In this document: positions 45,445-53,476 of the stretch, one piece after another | Position numbering within the stretch: the stretch's first letter is position 1 | Layout: every line of letters starts with the position of its first letter | Notes under the pieces: generated by a model | What the model was told of the DNA's origin: nothing | Database searches by the model: none | The model's input: only the letters and a program-made list of their open reading frames with translations | Translations under genes and position numbers: made by a program | From: Pseudomonas antarctica | GTDB taxonomy: Bacteria > Pseudomonadota > Gammaproteobacteria > Pseudomonadales > Pseudomonadaceae | Reading direction: 5' to 3' | Assembly (NCBI RefSeq): GCF_900624995.1 | Contig: NZ_UYXQ01000009.1 | Location: 1-64,000, forward strand | Length of the DNA stretch: 64,000 nt

Positions 45445-45544
45445 TTCGCGAGCAAGTCGACGCGTCGAACCGCCGCTCCCACCGTTTGATCTTATTTCAA
45501 GGATGTACTCGGTCGAATGTAGGCGCGGGCGTGCTCGCGAAGGC
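45445..45544. repeat. Degenerate REP pair
   Basis: A reverse-oriented REP relic (TTCGCGAGCAAG ... CGCTCCCAC, 45445-45482) and a forward one (GTAGGCGCGGGCGTGCTCGCGAAGGC, in part, 45515-45544) face each other in the space between the hydrolase and the converging ybhN. Both differ at several bases from the intact copies at 52562-52653. Confidence 0.6.
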
Positions 45545-45565
45545 GCCAGACCACTCACACATTTC

Positions 45566-46522
45566 TCAGGCAGGTGTCTTCCTCACTCGCAACGCCTTGG
45601 CCTTAGCCTCAACCCCGAGGTACATCACCAGCGCGATCAACAGCGGCAAAATAAAGTAGATCGCCCGGTAGGCAATCAACCCCGCGAGCAGACTGCCCCG
45701 CGACGCCTCATGCTGCAACAGTCCGATAAACACAGCCTCCAGCACCCCGAGCCCGGCCGGGATATGGGTGACCACACCGGCAATCGCGCTGATCAGCAAC
45801 ACCCCCAACACCAGTGGATAGTCCAACTTGGCTGGCAACAAGGTAAAGATCACTGCCGCCATCAATGACCAATTCAACGCGCCCAACGCCAACTGCAAAC
45901 AGGCCATGCGCAAAGAAGGCAGGTTGATCTCGATGCCCTTGATCGACCACGCGCGTTTTTTTGAAAACCGGCAGGCTGCGAGATAACCCAGGCTGACCAA
46001 CACCAGCAACACCCCAATGCCCTGCAAGGCAAACGTGCTGACCTTCCAGCCCGGCGGCATTGTCACCAACCCGCTGCTGAACACCACGCCGGCCAGTGCC
46101 ATGTAGCCAAACCAATTGGTGGCCAGGCTCAGGCCAAGAATCTTGGCGATATTGCCGGTGCTCACCCCGAGCCGCGAATACAGCCGATAACGCATGGCGA
46201 TGCCACCGACCCACGCACTCAGGTTGAGGTTAAACGCATAGCTGATAATCCCCACCGGCAGGATCTGCTTCCACGTCAGAGATTGGCGAATGTAGGTGCG
46301 GCCGATCAGATCGAAGCTGGCGTAGACCAGAAAGCTGCACAAGGTCAGCACGCCAGCGATCAACAGCGTGCGCAGTTTGAAGTCACCCAGCGTCTGCAGC
46401 ACGTCGCTCCAGTCGATGCGCCGAGCGAGCAAGGTGAACAGCACGATCAGCACCAGAAAGAAGGCGATGGTCAGCGGTTTCTTCCAGCGCTTGAGGCGCG
46501 AGCTGCCGGCTTCAGCAGTCAT
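45566..46522 (-). CDS. ybhN: YbhN-like inner membrane protein (lysylphosphatidylglycerol synthase TM-like)
   Basis: The 318-residue integral membrane protein has about eight hydrophobic segments and matches the membrane domain seen in MprF-type enzymes but without a catalytic C-terminal domain. It is the third gene of a ybhP-clsB-ybhN set that E. coli also has in this order, which suggests a role around cardiolipin or phospholipid handling. The ATG at 46522 lies inside the end of clsB (11-base overlap). Confidence 0.85.
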   Translation of the reverse strand: MTAEAGSSRLKRWKKPLTIAFFLVLIVLFTLLARRIDWSDVLQTLGDFKLRTLLIAGVLTLCSFLVYASFDLIGRTYIRQSLTWKQILPVGIISYAFNLNLSAWVGGIAMRYRLYSRLGVSTGNIAKILGLSLATNWFGYMALAGVVFSSGLVTMPPGWKVSTFALQGIGVLLVLVSLGYLAACRFSKKRAWSIKGIEINLPSLRMACLQLALGALNWSLMAAVIFTLLPAKLDYPLVLGVLLISAIAGVVTHIPAGLGVLEAVFIGLLQHEASRGSLLAGLIAYRAIYFILPLLIALVMYLGVEAKAKALRVRKTPA

Positions 46523-47774
46523 GGGCCTGGCTCTCAAAGGGTTTCAAGCGCGGTTTGTGCGCCGGTAGCCAGCCCGTCAATGCGGGGAAATGGCGCATCA
46601 CATGAAACACCAGAAACCCCACGGTCAACCGCCATAACCACAAGCGTGGCTTGCGGTTTTCCGGCATGGTCTGGCAATGATTTTTCGCGAGTACTTCCAG
46701 GCGCTCATACAGTTGCTGATTGAACGCACGGTCGCGAATCAGCACGTTGGCTTCCAGGTTCAGTGACAGGCTCAATGGGTCCAAGTTGCTCGAGCCCACG
46801 GTGCTCCATTCGTCATCCACCAGCGCAACTTTGCCGTGCAGCGGGCGTTGGCAATATTCGTGAATCACCACGCCATCCTTGAGCAGATAGTCGTAGAGCA
46901 TGCGCGCCGCCAGCTTGGCCAACAGCACATCCGGCTGGCCCTGCATGATCAGTTGCACGTGCACGCCACGGCGCGCGGCATTGCGGATCTCGCGCAGCAA
47001 GCGGTAGCCGGGGAAGAAGTACGCGTTGGCAATCACCACGCGTTTTTGCGCCTTGCTCAGCGCGTGGATATACGCCTCTTCGATGTCGTCGCGGTGCTGC
47101 AGGTTGTCGCGATAAATCAGGCGCACAAGGCCCTCGCCGTTAGCAGTTGTCCACAGCGACGGTCGTTGCTGGCGCCGTCGCCAGCCGCGCCGGGAGCGAA
47201 CCTGGCGACCGCTTTGTGCGAGGGCAAAGTGGTGCAGGTCTGCCACTGCTGGGCCGATGATGTGTACGGCGTAATCCTGCTTGGCTTCGGGACCGAAATC
47301 AGCCAAGTGATCCGCCGAAAAATTGATCCCGCCAATAAACGCTACCGTCGCGTCCACCACCACAATCTTGCGATGCAGACGACGAAACCAGTTGGTGCGA
47401 ACCCCCAATATTTTCGGCGCCGGGTCGAACATCTGCACCAACACGCCCGCCTGCGCCAGCTCGCCGAGAAAGGCAGGGCTCAGCTCGCCGCAGCCGAACC
47501 CATCCAGGCTGGCCACCACCTTCACGCCGCGCTGCGCCGCCTCGATCAGAATACTTTTGAGTTCATGACCGACCTTGTCTTCAAAAAGGATAAACGTCTC
47601 CAGCAGGATCTCCCGCTGTGCCTCGCGCATCGCGTCAAAGACCTTCGCAAAGTACGCCTCGCCGTTCTCCAGCAGCTCGAGCTGGTTGCCTTCCTGCCAG
47701 CCGTAATCGAGATCACGTGCCTTGGACGCATCCGGCGGCTGATCGGTGGCAATGTGCTCTACCGCGACACTCAT
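46512..47774 (-). CDS. clsB: Cardiolipin synthase B
   Basis: ClsB-type phospholipase D-superfamily enzymes make cardiolipin, in E. coli ClsB from phosphatidylglycerol. The 420-residue protein has two HKD motifs: His134/Lys136/Asp141 (LHRKIVVVD) and His313/Lys315/Asp320 (LHGKVALVD). It lacks the two N-terminal membrane helices of ClsA. The ATG at 47774 overlaps the ybhP stop (ATGA), so translation is coupled. Membrane association is probably peripheral. Confidence 0.92.
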   Translation of the reverse strand: MSVAVEHIATDQPPDASKARDLDYGWQEGNQLELLENGEAYFAKVFDAMREAQREILLETFILFEDKVGHELKSILIEAAQRGVKVVASLDGFGCGELSPAFLGELAQAGVLVQMFDPAPKILGVRTNWFRRLHRKIVVVDATVAFIGGINFSADHLADFGPEAKQDYAVHIIGPAVADLHHFALAQSGRQVRSRRGWRRRQQRPSLWTTANGEGLVRLIYRDNLQHRDDIEEAYIHALSKAQKRVVIANAYFFPGYRLLREIRNAARRGVHVQLIMQGQPDVLLAKLAARMLYDYLLKDGVVIHEYCQRPLHGKVALVDDEWSTVGSSNLDPLSLSLNLEANVLIRDRAFNQQLYERLEVLAKNHCQTMPENRKPRLWLWRLTVGFLVFHVMRHFPALTGWLPAHKPRLKPFESQAHDC

Positions 47775-48547
47775 AGCTCGATCTCCACTGACAGCGGCAC
47801 GTGGTCTGACAGATGGGACCAAGGTCGGGTCGTCAGCACCTTGGGGTTGTGGATTTTCAAGTTGCGCACATAGATGCGATCCAGCGCCAGCAACGGCAGA
47901 CGCGCCGGGAAGGTGCGCGCGGGCTTGCCATAGGTTTGGACGAACACTTCCTTGAGGCCGCTGCGGCTCAGGTCGGCCTTGTGGCGCCAGTCGTTGAAAT
48001 CACCGGCGATCACCAGCGGTGCATCAGCGGGAATCTCGCTGATGCGCTGTTCGAGCAAACGCAATTGCTGCTGGCGATGCTCCTCGCGCAAACCCAAGTG
48101 CATGCAAATTGCGTGTACCTCCTGCCCGGTGCCTGGCAGGCGCAGCACACAGTGCAGCAGGCCACGACTTTCATGGCCGCTTTGCGAGATGTCGAGGTTG
48201 TCGTAGCGCACGATCTGGAATTTCGACAGCAGCGCATTGCCGTGGTCGCCATGCGGGTAGACCGCGTTACGCCCATAGGCAAACTGAGGCCAGATGCTGT
48301 CGGCGAGGAATTCATACTGCGGCATTTTCGGCCAATCACTGTAGCGCTCGGGATGGCGTTCGTGGGTGCCGTGAATTTCCTGCAGGAACACCATGTCGGC
48401 CCCCACGCTGCGCACCGCTTCACGCAACTCGGGCAGGATGAAACGTCGATTCAACGCGGTGAAGCCCTTGTGGATATTCACCGTCAGCACCGTGAAGCGG
48501 GTGATGGCTGTAGTGGGCGTGGCGGGGATCAACTCCGGATGCGTCAT
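47771..48547 (-). CDS. ybhP: Endonuclease/exonuclease/phosphatase family protein YbhP
   Basis: The 258-residue protein has the EEP fold. NIHKG near the start, LQEIHG with the metal-binding Glu, HLGLREEHR, AGDFNDWR with the catalytic Asp/Asn, and LSDHVPLS with the terminal His are all present. It aligns closely with E. coli YbhP as I recall it. The natural substrate is unknown; the link with clsB hints at phosphodiester or lipid substrates. The start ATG overlaps the stop of the upstream DUF72 remnant. Confidence 0.9.
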   Translation of the reverse strand: MTHPELIPATPTTAITRFTVLTVNIHKGFTALNRRFILPELREAVRSVGADMVFLQEIHGTHERHPERYSDWPKMPQYEFLADSIWPQFAYGRNAVYPHGDHGNALLSKFQIVRYDNLDISQSGHESRGLLHCVLRLPGTGQEVHAICMHLGLREEHRQQQLRLLEQRISEIPADAPLVIAGDFNDWRHKADLSRSGLKEVFVQTYGKPARTFPARLPLLALDRIYVRNLKIHNPKVLTTRPWSHLSDHVPLSVEIEL

Positions 48548-48702
48548 AGCAACACCGCAGGCTTCGCCAATGCGCTCGGCTCGATGTTGTGCTCGTTGTG
48601 GTGGACGGCGCGTGACGCAACGTGCAATTCGCGTTTCTGGGTCAGCCCCTCGGGGTAGACCCCCCCGCGCCAGCCGGAAATGCCGATGTAAATCGCCGCC
48701 AT
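48544..48702 (-). pseudogene. Truncated DUF72 gene remnant (52 codons)
   Basis: An open frame of 52 codons begins MAAIYIGISGWR and continues YPEGLTQKRELHVASRAV, both close to the N-terminus of DUF72 proteins (about 250 residues or more). Compared with that family it lacks several residues after SGWR, then departs after about residue 33 and stops. The remaining four fifths are absent. It keeps a start with GGGAGC upstream, and its stop overlaps the ybhP ATG (ATGA), so it may still be translated and couple ybhP translation. Confidence 0.7.
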
Positions 48703-48810
48703 GGTTGCTCCCGTGGATGTAGGGTCAAGTGACCTCCGTTTTGGGATGACTGCCGTTTTTGCTGGAAAGTTTCCACGGTCCTACAGACGGTACAGGGTAA
48801 AAAATGTGCA

Positions 48811-48895
48811 GCAGGCAAGCCCGCTCCCCCATGAGATTGATGGTGTTGCTCAATCAGGCGCGCAGTGTCGGGTGCTGGCTTGTGCGGACAACGCC
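48811..48895. repeat. Degenerate REP pair upstream of the MscS-type gene
   Basis: A reverse REP (GCAGGCAAGCCCGCTCCC, 48811 on) and a weaker forward copy (GGGTGCTGGCTTGTGCGGA, 48869 on) lie in the 256-base space between the DUF72 remnant and the channel gene. Confidence 0.6.
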
Positions 48896-48958
48896 AGGGA
48901 ACGATCAGGATGAAAACCCGTCAGTTCCTAACAGACCCTGCTGAAGGAGCGCGGTGTT

Positions 48959-51064
48959 TTGCTGAATCTAAAGGCTGCATTACTGCTCGGGGCGCTGCTG
49001 TTTTGCAGTAGCGGTGCACTGCAAGCGGCGGCCGCCGGGCCCGCACCGCAAACGCCCGCCAAGCCGGAGTTGTTGGTAGAAGGCGGCCTGCTTGGCGCTA
49101 TCAGCGCCAGCATCGACGACGTCCAGGACAAACTCGACCTTAATCAAAACCTCATCGACGTCTGGCGTCTGCGTGCCGATCGTGCGGCGGACGAAGTAGG
49201 GCGGTTGGTCGACCAGGCCGCCGAACGTTCGCCGTGGAGCGTGGCCGGGGACTTCCTGTTGCTGTCCGCGGTATGGGTGGGTGCCTTTGCGGTGTTGATG
49301 CTGCTGGGGCGCTTTATGGTGCAACGCTTGTGTCGGCGGCATTTCGTCGAACAGCGCGAGCGCCTGCAAGCGGTACTTGGGTATGTGGTGCCCTATACGA
49401 TGGCGGCCATTATTTGCCTGCCGCTGACCCTCTACGTCAGCCACTTCTTGCCCTCGTCTGCGGGGCGCGCGCTGGCGCTGTGTTTCGCCTACGCGACCAG
49501 CAGCGGCATTTTTTCCACTTCAATGTTGTTGTGCGTTAACGTCATGTTCAACGTCGGCCACAAACGTCCTGCGGTACGGATCATTCGTGACTACTGCCCC
49601 AAGCCGCTGTTCCTGATCGGCTTCCTCGCTGCCCTCAGCGACGCGCTGACCAGCCCGCAAATCGCTCGGCAACTGGGTGGCAATATCACCAGCAGCATCG
49701 CGGTGTTCACCGGCCTGTTCGCGGCGGTGATTTTCGGTGTGTTAGTGGTGCGCCTGCGTCGTCCGGTGGCGCATTTGATCCGCAATCGGCCACTGGCCCA
49801 GCGCCTCAAACACCCAGAGTTGCAGCAATCGCTGCGGGTATTTTCCGGGTTGTGGTATTGGCCGATTCTATTGATGGTGCTGGTCTCTGCCATCAACTTG
49901 ATCGGCGCCGGCGACGATAACCAGGAGGCCCTGCGCTGCGCGTTGTTGACCACCCTCTTGCTGATCGGCACGGTGTTTCTCAGCACGGTGCTGCAACACC
50001 TGTTCAAGTCCCGCAGCCAGGCGGCGATTCAGCGCAGCAGTGCTTACAAAGAACGTTTCCTCAGCCTGTTGTACGCGCTCTTGCGCATTGCCATGGCCAT
50101 CGCGTTTATTGAAATCCTCGGGCGTATCTGGGGTATCTCGCTGTTCGAGTTTGCCCAGCGCAATTCGGTGGGCCGCGCCATTAGCGGCTCACTCAGCAGC
50201 ATCGGTCTGATCCTGCTGCTGACCTGGCTGTTCTGGGTGGTGCTCGACACTGCGATCCAGGAAGCGTTGAAGCCACCGGTGAATAAACACGCCAGCCGCC
50301 AGCCCAGTACCCGGATCAAAACCATCCTGCCGCTGCTGCGTAACGCGGTGAAAATCGTCCTGGTGGTGATCTGCGCAATCACCACCATGGCGAACCTGGG
50401 TATCAACGTCGCGCCGCTGCTGGCCGGTGCCGGTGTGGTCGGCCTAGCCATCGGTTTTGGTTCCCAGCAACTGGTGCAGGACGTGATCACCGGCCTGTTC
50501 ATCATCATCGAAGACACGCTGTCCATTGGCGATTGGGTGGTGCTCGACTCCGGCCACGCCGGTACGGTCGAAGGCCTGACCATCCGCACTCTGCGTCTGC
50601 GCGACGGCAAGGGTTTTGTGCACTCGGTGCCGTTCGGGCAGATCAAGGCGGTCACCAACCAGTCGCGGCAATTTGCCTATGCCTTCTTCTCGGTGCAGTT
50701 CACCTATGACACCGACGTGGACAAGGCTGTGGAGCTGATCCGCGAGACGGGGCAGTCGATTCGCGACGACGTGTTCCTCAAGTACAACCTGCAAGGGCCC
50801 CTGGAGGTGTTCGGCGTCGACAAAATGGACCTCAACGGCGTGGTGCTCACCGCGCAGTTCCGCACGGTGTCGGGCGGGCAATATGCGGTGAGCCGTGCGT
50901 TTAACCAGCGTTTGAAAAAGCGTGTGGATAACTGTGATGAGGTGCGCTTCGCGCAAACTTATCCACAGCCGGTGTGGTTACCTAAGCGCGCAGCCGAGGT
51001 GGATGAGCCGGATGCCGAGGTGCAGGCTTCGGTGGTGTTGACCGAGCAGCCCAGGCCTCAATAA
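48959..51064 (+). CDS. Large MscS-family mechanosensitive channel (YbiO-like)
   Basis: The 701-residue protein has a signal peptide-like N-terminus (about 1-25), a periplasmic stretch, roughly ten membrane segments and the MscS core from about residue 485: GAGVVGLAIGFGSQQLVQD (pore helix) followed by IEDTLSIGDWV and the cytoplasmic beta domain. Such channels release solutes on hypo-osmotic shock. The start is TTG at 48959 with AAGGAG about 10 bases upstream. It is a single gene. Confidence 0.88.
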   Translation: MLNLKAALLLGALLFCSSGALQAAAAGPAPQTPAKPELLVEGGLLGAISASIDDVQDKLDLNQNLIDVWRLRADRAADEVGRLVDQAAERSPWSVAGDFLLLSAVWVGAFAVLMLLGRFMVQRLCRRHFVEQRERLQAVLGYVVPYTMAAIICLPLTLYVSHFLPSSAGRALALCFAYATSSGIFSTSMLLCVNVMFNVGHKRPAVRIIRDYCPKPLFLIGFLAALSDALTSPQIARQLGGNITSSIAVFTGLFAAVIFGVLVVRLRRPVAHLIRNRPLAQRLKHPELQQSLRVFSGLWYWPILLMVLVSAINLIGAGDDNQEALRCALLTTLLLIGTVFLSTVLQHLFKSRSQAAIQRSSAYKERFLSLLYALLRIAMAIAFIEILGRIWGISLFEFAQRNSVGRAISGSLSSIGLILLLTWLFWVVLDTAIQEALKPPVNKHASRQPSTRIKTILPLLRNAVKIVLVVICAITTMANLGINVAPLLAGAGVVGLAIGFGSQQLVQDVITGLFIIIEDTLSIGDWVVLDSGHAGTVEGLTIRTLRLRDGKGFVHSVPFGQIKAVTNQSRQFAYAFFSVQFTYDTDVDKAVELIRETGQSIRDDVFLKYNLQGPLEVFGVDKMDLNGVVLTAQFRTVSGGQYAVSRAFNQRLKKRVDNCDEVRFAQTYPQPVWLPKRAAEVDEPDAEVQASVVLTEQPRPQ

Positions 51065-51084
51065 TTCGTGGTGGCCGTGCGGGC

Positions 51085-51153
51085 CTCATCGCAGGCAAGC
51101 CACACACAGTGGGAATGCGTTCCCATGTGGGAGCCGTGCTTGCGCGCGATGAG
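51085..51153. repeat. REP doublet (REPIN-like)
   Basis: CTCATCGC at 51085-51092 pairs with GCGATGAG at 51146-51153, and the inner arms carry GGCAAGCC and the forward GTGGGAGC / GTGCTTGCG parts. Between them is a short palindrome TGGGAA ... TTCCCA. It is a different sequence subtype from the copy at 52562. Confidence 0.75.
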
Positions 51154-51659
51154 CAGGGGTATCTACGCAATTTTTTGTGTTGCGCTAAGCTTTTCTACGG
51201 GGTTTTCAGGTAGATATGAGTACATATCCGTTACCCAAATTACGGATACATACCCAGCGCCCCCGCGACAACCAAAGAATTCAACCCATAAAAAGATGTG
51301 TAGATACCTATGCCGCGATGAGGCCAGTGCGGTCAATACAGGTTCACTGCCTGATCAACTTCTCCTGCACCGCCTACTGATCCCGCGCCACTCACCGCCG
51401 GCACCTTACTGCCCGGCAACAGCGTGCCGACAAGGTGCTGACGGCGGGGTGAAAGCCGTCCAAGACCGTGTCGGTTGATTCAGGAAGGTTCATAACCCTC
51501 ATATGCAACCAGCGGTGCCAAGTTGCAACCCCGCACTTTGTCCGTGACGGTTGCGCTACAAACCCGCAAAATGCAACGATTCTGGAATAAACCTACGGCA
51601 GGCGTTACCCGCCCGTCGACAATAACCATCGTTCCAAACAGACCGGGCCTGCACACTCT
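51154..51659. other. Gene-free stretch with an inverted repeat and a long hairpin
   Basis: No convincing gene lies between the MscS-type gene and the SDR gene. Two structures stand out: a 7-bp inverted repeat TATCCGT / ACGGATA near 51225-51248, and a three-tier hairpin at 51393-51451 (CACC/GGGTG, GCACCTT/AAGGTGC and CGGCA/TGCCG). The first resembles intergenic Pseudomonas repeats that begin TATATCCGTT. The second may be part of a small RNA. Neither identity is proven. Confidence 0.4.
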
Positions 51660-52544
51660 ATGCGAATGCGCCTTATGTTACTGGGCGGCGGGAATGCCCT
51701 CGGGCAGGCGCTGATTCGCCTCGGTGCAGAGGAAGACATCGGTTTCCTCGCCCCCAAACCGCCCCAAGACGGCTGGGATGCCGCGAGCCTCACCCAATTG
51801 CTCGACGACACCCGTCCCGATGCGTTGATCAACCTCGCCTACTATTTCGACTGGTTTCAGGCCGAAGCGGTCAGCGAAACCCGTTTGGCCGCTCAGGAAT
51901 TCGCTATCGAACGCCTGGCCGAACTGTGCCAACACCACAGCATCACCTTGCTGCAGCCGTCCAGTTACCGCGTATTCGATGGCTCCCGCGCGACCGCCTA
52001 CAGCGAAAAAGACGAGCCGGTGCCCCTGGGCCTGCGCGGCCAGGCGTTGTGGCGCATCGAACAGAGCGTGCGCGCCACGTGCCCGCAGCATGTGTTGCTG
52101 CGCTTTGGCTGGTTGCTCGATGACAGCGTCGACGGCACCCTCGGGCGCTTTTTGGCCCGGGCCGAGACGCCGGATGAGTTACTGATGGCCGATGATCGGC
52201 GCGGCAACCCGACGCCGGTGGACGACGCGGCGCGGGTGATCATCTCGGTGCTCAAGCAACTTGATTGCGCGGCGCCGCTGTGGGGCACTTATCACTACGC
52301 CGGGCACGAGGCGACCACGCCGTTGGCGCTGGGCCAGGCGATTCTTACCGAAGCGCGCAGTTTCCACCCATTGGCGATTGAATCCCCTACAGCCCAGGCC
52401 CATGCGGCCCGGCCGGATGCGGCGGATGAACCACAACATGCGGTGCTGGCTTGCAAGAAGATCCTGCACACCTTCGGCATCAAGCCACGCGCCTGGCGGG
52501 CGGGGTTACCGGCGTTGCTGGATCGGTTCTACCGGCGCAGCTGA
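51660..52544 (+). CDS. SDR-family sugar-nucleotide-binding protein (RmlD-like)
   Basis: The 294-residue protein has an N-terminal nucleotide-binding start (LMLLGGGNALGQALIRLG, a variant of GxxGxxG) and a fold pattern like RmlD/dTDP-4-dehydrorhamnose reductase. SSYRVFDG stands where RmlD has its active-site Ser/Tyr segment, but the usual YxxxK is not clear, so catalysis is doubtful. It stands alone, far from sugar synthesis genes. The ATG at 51660 or two codons later can start it. Confidence 0.65.
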   Translation: MRMRLMLLGGGNALGQALIRLGAEEDIGFLAPKPPQDGWDAASLTQLLDDTRPDALINLAYYFDWFQAEAVSETRLAAQEFAIERLAELCQHHSITLLQPSSYRVFDGSRATAYSEKDEPVPLGLRGQALWRIEQSVRATCPQHVLLRFGWLLDDSVDGTLGRFLARAETPDELLMADDRRGNPTPVDDAARVIISVLKQLDCAAPLWGTYHYAGHEATTPLALGQAILTEARSFHPLAIESPTAQAHAARPDAADEPQHAVLACKKILHTFGIKPRAWRAGLPALLDRFYRRS

Positions 52545-52561
52545 CGCCACACAAACCAAAA

Positions 52562-52653
52562 ATGTGGGAGCGGGCTTGCTCGCGAATGCGCAGTGTCAGT
52601 CAACAACTCAGTCGACTGACCCACCGCTTTCGCGAGCAAGCCCGCTCCCACAT
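52562..52653. repeat. Intact REPIN (paired REP sequences)
   Basis: Two 25-base REP sequences in perfect inverted orientation (52562-52586 and 52629-52653; ATGTGGGAGCGGGC ... and its complement) flank a 42-base spacer. This is the most intact copy in the window. Such elements are moved by a RAYT transposase, which is not encoded here. Confidence 0.92.
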
Positions 52654-52681
52654 GGGTTATGCAGTGTGACTTAAACCGGGT

Positions 52682-53380
52682 TTAGAACTTGTAGCCGATA
52701 CCGACCATGTAAACCATCGGGTCGACGTCCACGTTGACCTTGGCGCGGGTGCCTTGGCCCAGCGCGTTATTGTCCACGGTGGCCTTGGTGCTGATGTCGA
52801 TGTAACGCGCCTGGGCGTTGATCATCCACTTGTCGTTGATCATGTAGTCGGCGCCGATCTGCGCGGCCCAGCCCCAAGAGTTCTCCGCCTTGAAGTTGCT
52901 GAAACCAGCTTGTTCGGCGCGGCTGCTGACGTGCTCGTCGTAGATCCAGGTGTAGTTGATACCGGCGCCCACGTACGGCTGGAAGGCGGATTTATTGTCC
53001 AGTGGGTAGTACACGACGCTCAAGGTTGGCGGCAGGTGTTTCAGCGTACCGAGCTTGCCGTTGGCAGCGCCGAGGGCCGTGTTCTTGATCTTCACGTCAT
53101 GCTCGAACGGTGTGGCCGCCAGCAATTCGATACCAACGTGGTTGGTCAGCATGTAGGCGAAGTTAAGACCCAATTGAGTGTCGCTGCTCATGGTCGCCTT
53201 GCCGCCCAGGTTGGTGCCTGCCAAAGGGCCCTGATCAACCTTGACGCTGCTGCTGTCTGCCTTCGGATTCACGGTGATTGCACCGGCTCGAATCAGAATA
53301 TCGCCCGCTTCATGAGCATGGGCGGCAGGGGCGCAGAGGGCGAGCGCGACAAGCGACGCGCCGAGCAGGGACTTGTTCAT
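52682..53380 (-). CDS. oprG: Outer membrane protein OprG (OmpW family)
   Basis: OprG is an eight-stranded outer membrane barrel for small hydrophobic molecules. The 232-residue precursor has a signal peptide of about 22 residues (ends APAAHA), barrel strands, and the C-terminal motif VYMVGIGYKF with the terminal Phe needed for outer membrane insertion. Its length equals that of P. aeruginosa OprG, and the next genes are the same as there. An ANR-like box lies upstream, in line with known oxygen- and iron-dependent control of oprG. Confidence 0.93.
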   Translation of the reverse strand: MNKSLLGASLVALALCAPAAHAHEAGDILIRAGAITVNPKADSSSVKVDQGPLAGTNLGGKATMSSDTQLGLNFAYMLTNHVGIELLAATPFEHDVKIKNTALGAANGKLGTLKHLPPTLSVVYYPLDNKSAFQPYVGAGINYTWIYDEHVSSRAEQAGFSNFKAENSWGWAAQIGADYMINDKWMINAQARYIDISTKATVDNNALGQGTRAKVNVDVDPMVYMVGIGYKF

Positions 53381-53444
53381 GGGAGCTCCAGAGGATGTAT
53401 TAAAAGAGATACATCCAATGGTAAAGATCGTTCCTGTCGGGCTT

Positions 53445-53458
53445 TTGACTCAGCTCAA
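53445..53458 (-). promoter_or_regulatory. ANR/FNR-like box upstream of oprG
   Basis: TTGA-N6-TCAA is present (on the reverse strand TTGAGCTGAGTCAA). Its centre is about 40.5 bases from the start predicted by a -10 of TACCAT at 53423-53418, the classic class II activator distance. It matches 8 of 10 positions of TTGAT-N4-ATCAA. Confidence 0.6.
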
Positions 53459-53476
53459 TGAAACCGTAATAACCCG

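Noticed and set aside
45267-45868. Forward open frames running from the hydrolase end into ybhN
   Set aside because: They overlap known genes on other frames, consist partly of REP sequence, and have no ribosome binding site or family similarity.
46836-47873. A 345-codon forward frame opposite clsB
   Set aside because: The reverse strand holds a clear clsB with both HKD motifs; the forward frame is a high-GC shadow.
51340-51365. GGTTCACTGCC resembling part of a type I-F CRISPR repeat
   Set aside because: Only about 11 bases match, there is a single copy, and no spacer-repeat periodicity or cas gene is nearby.
51440-51480. GGTGAAAGCC resembling part of a cobalamin riboswitch
   Set aside because: The other conserved blocks of that riboswitch are missing and the next gene is not a cobalamin gene.
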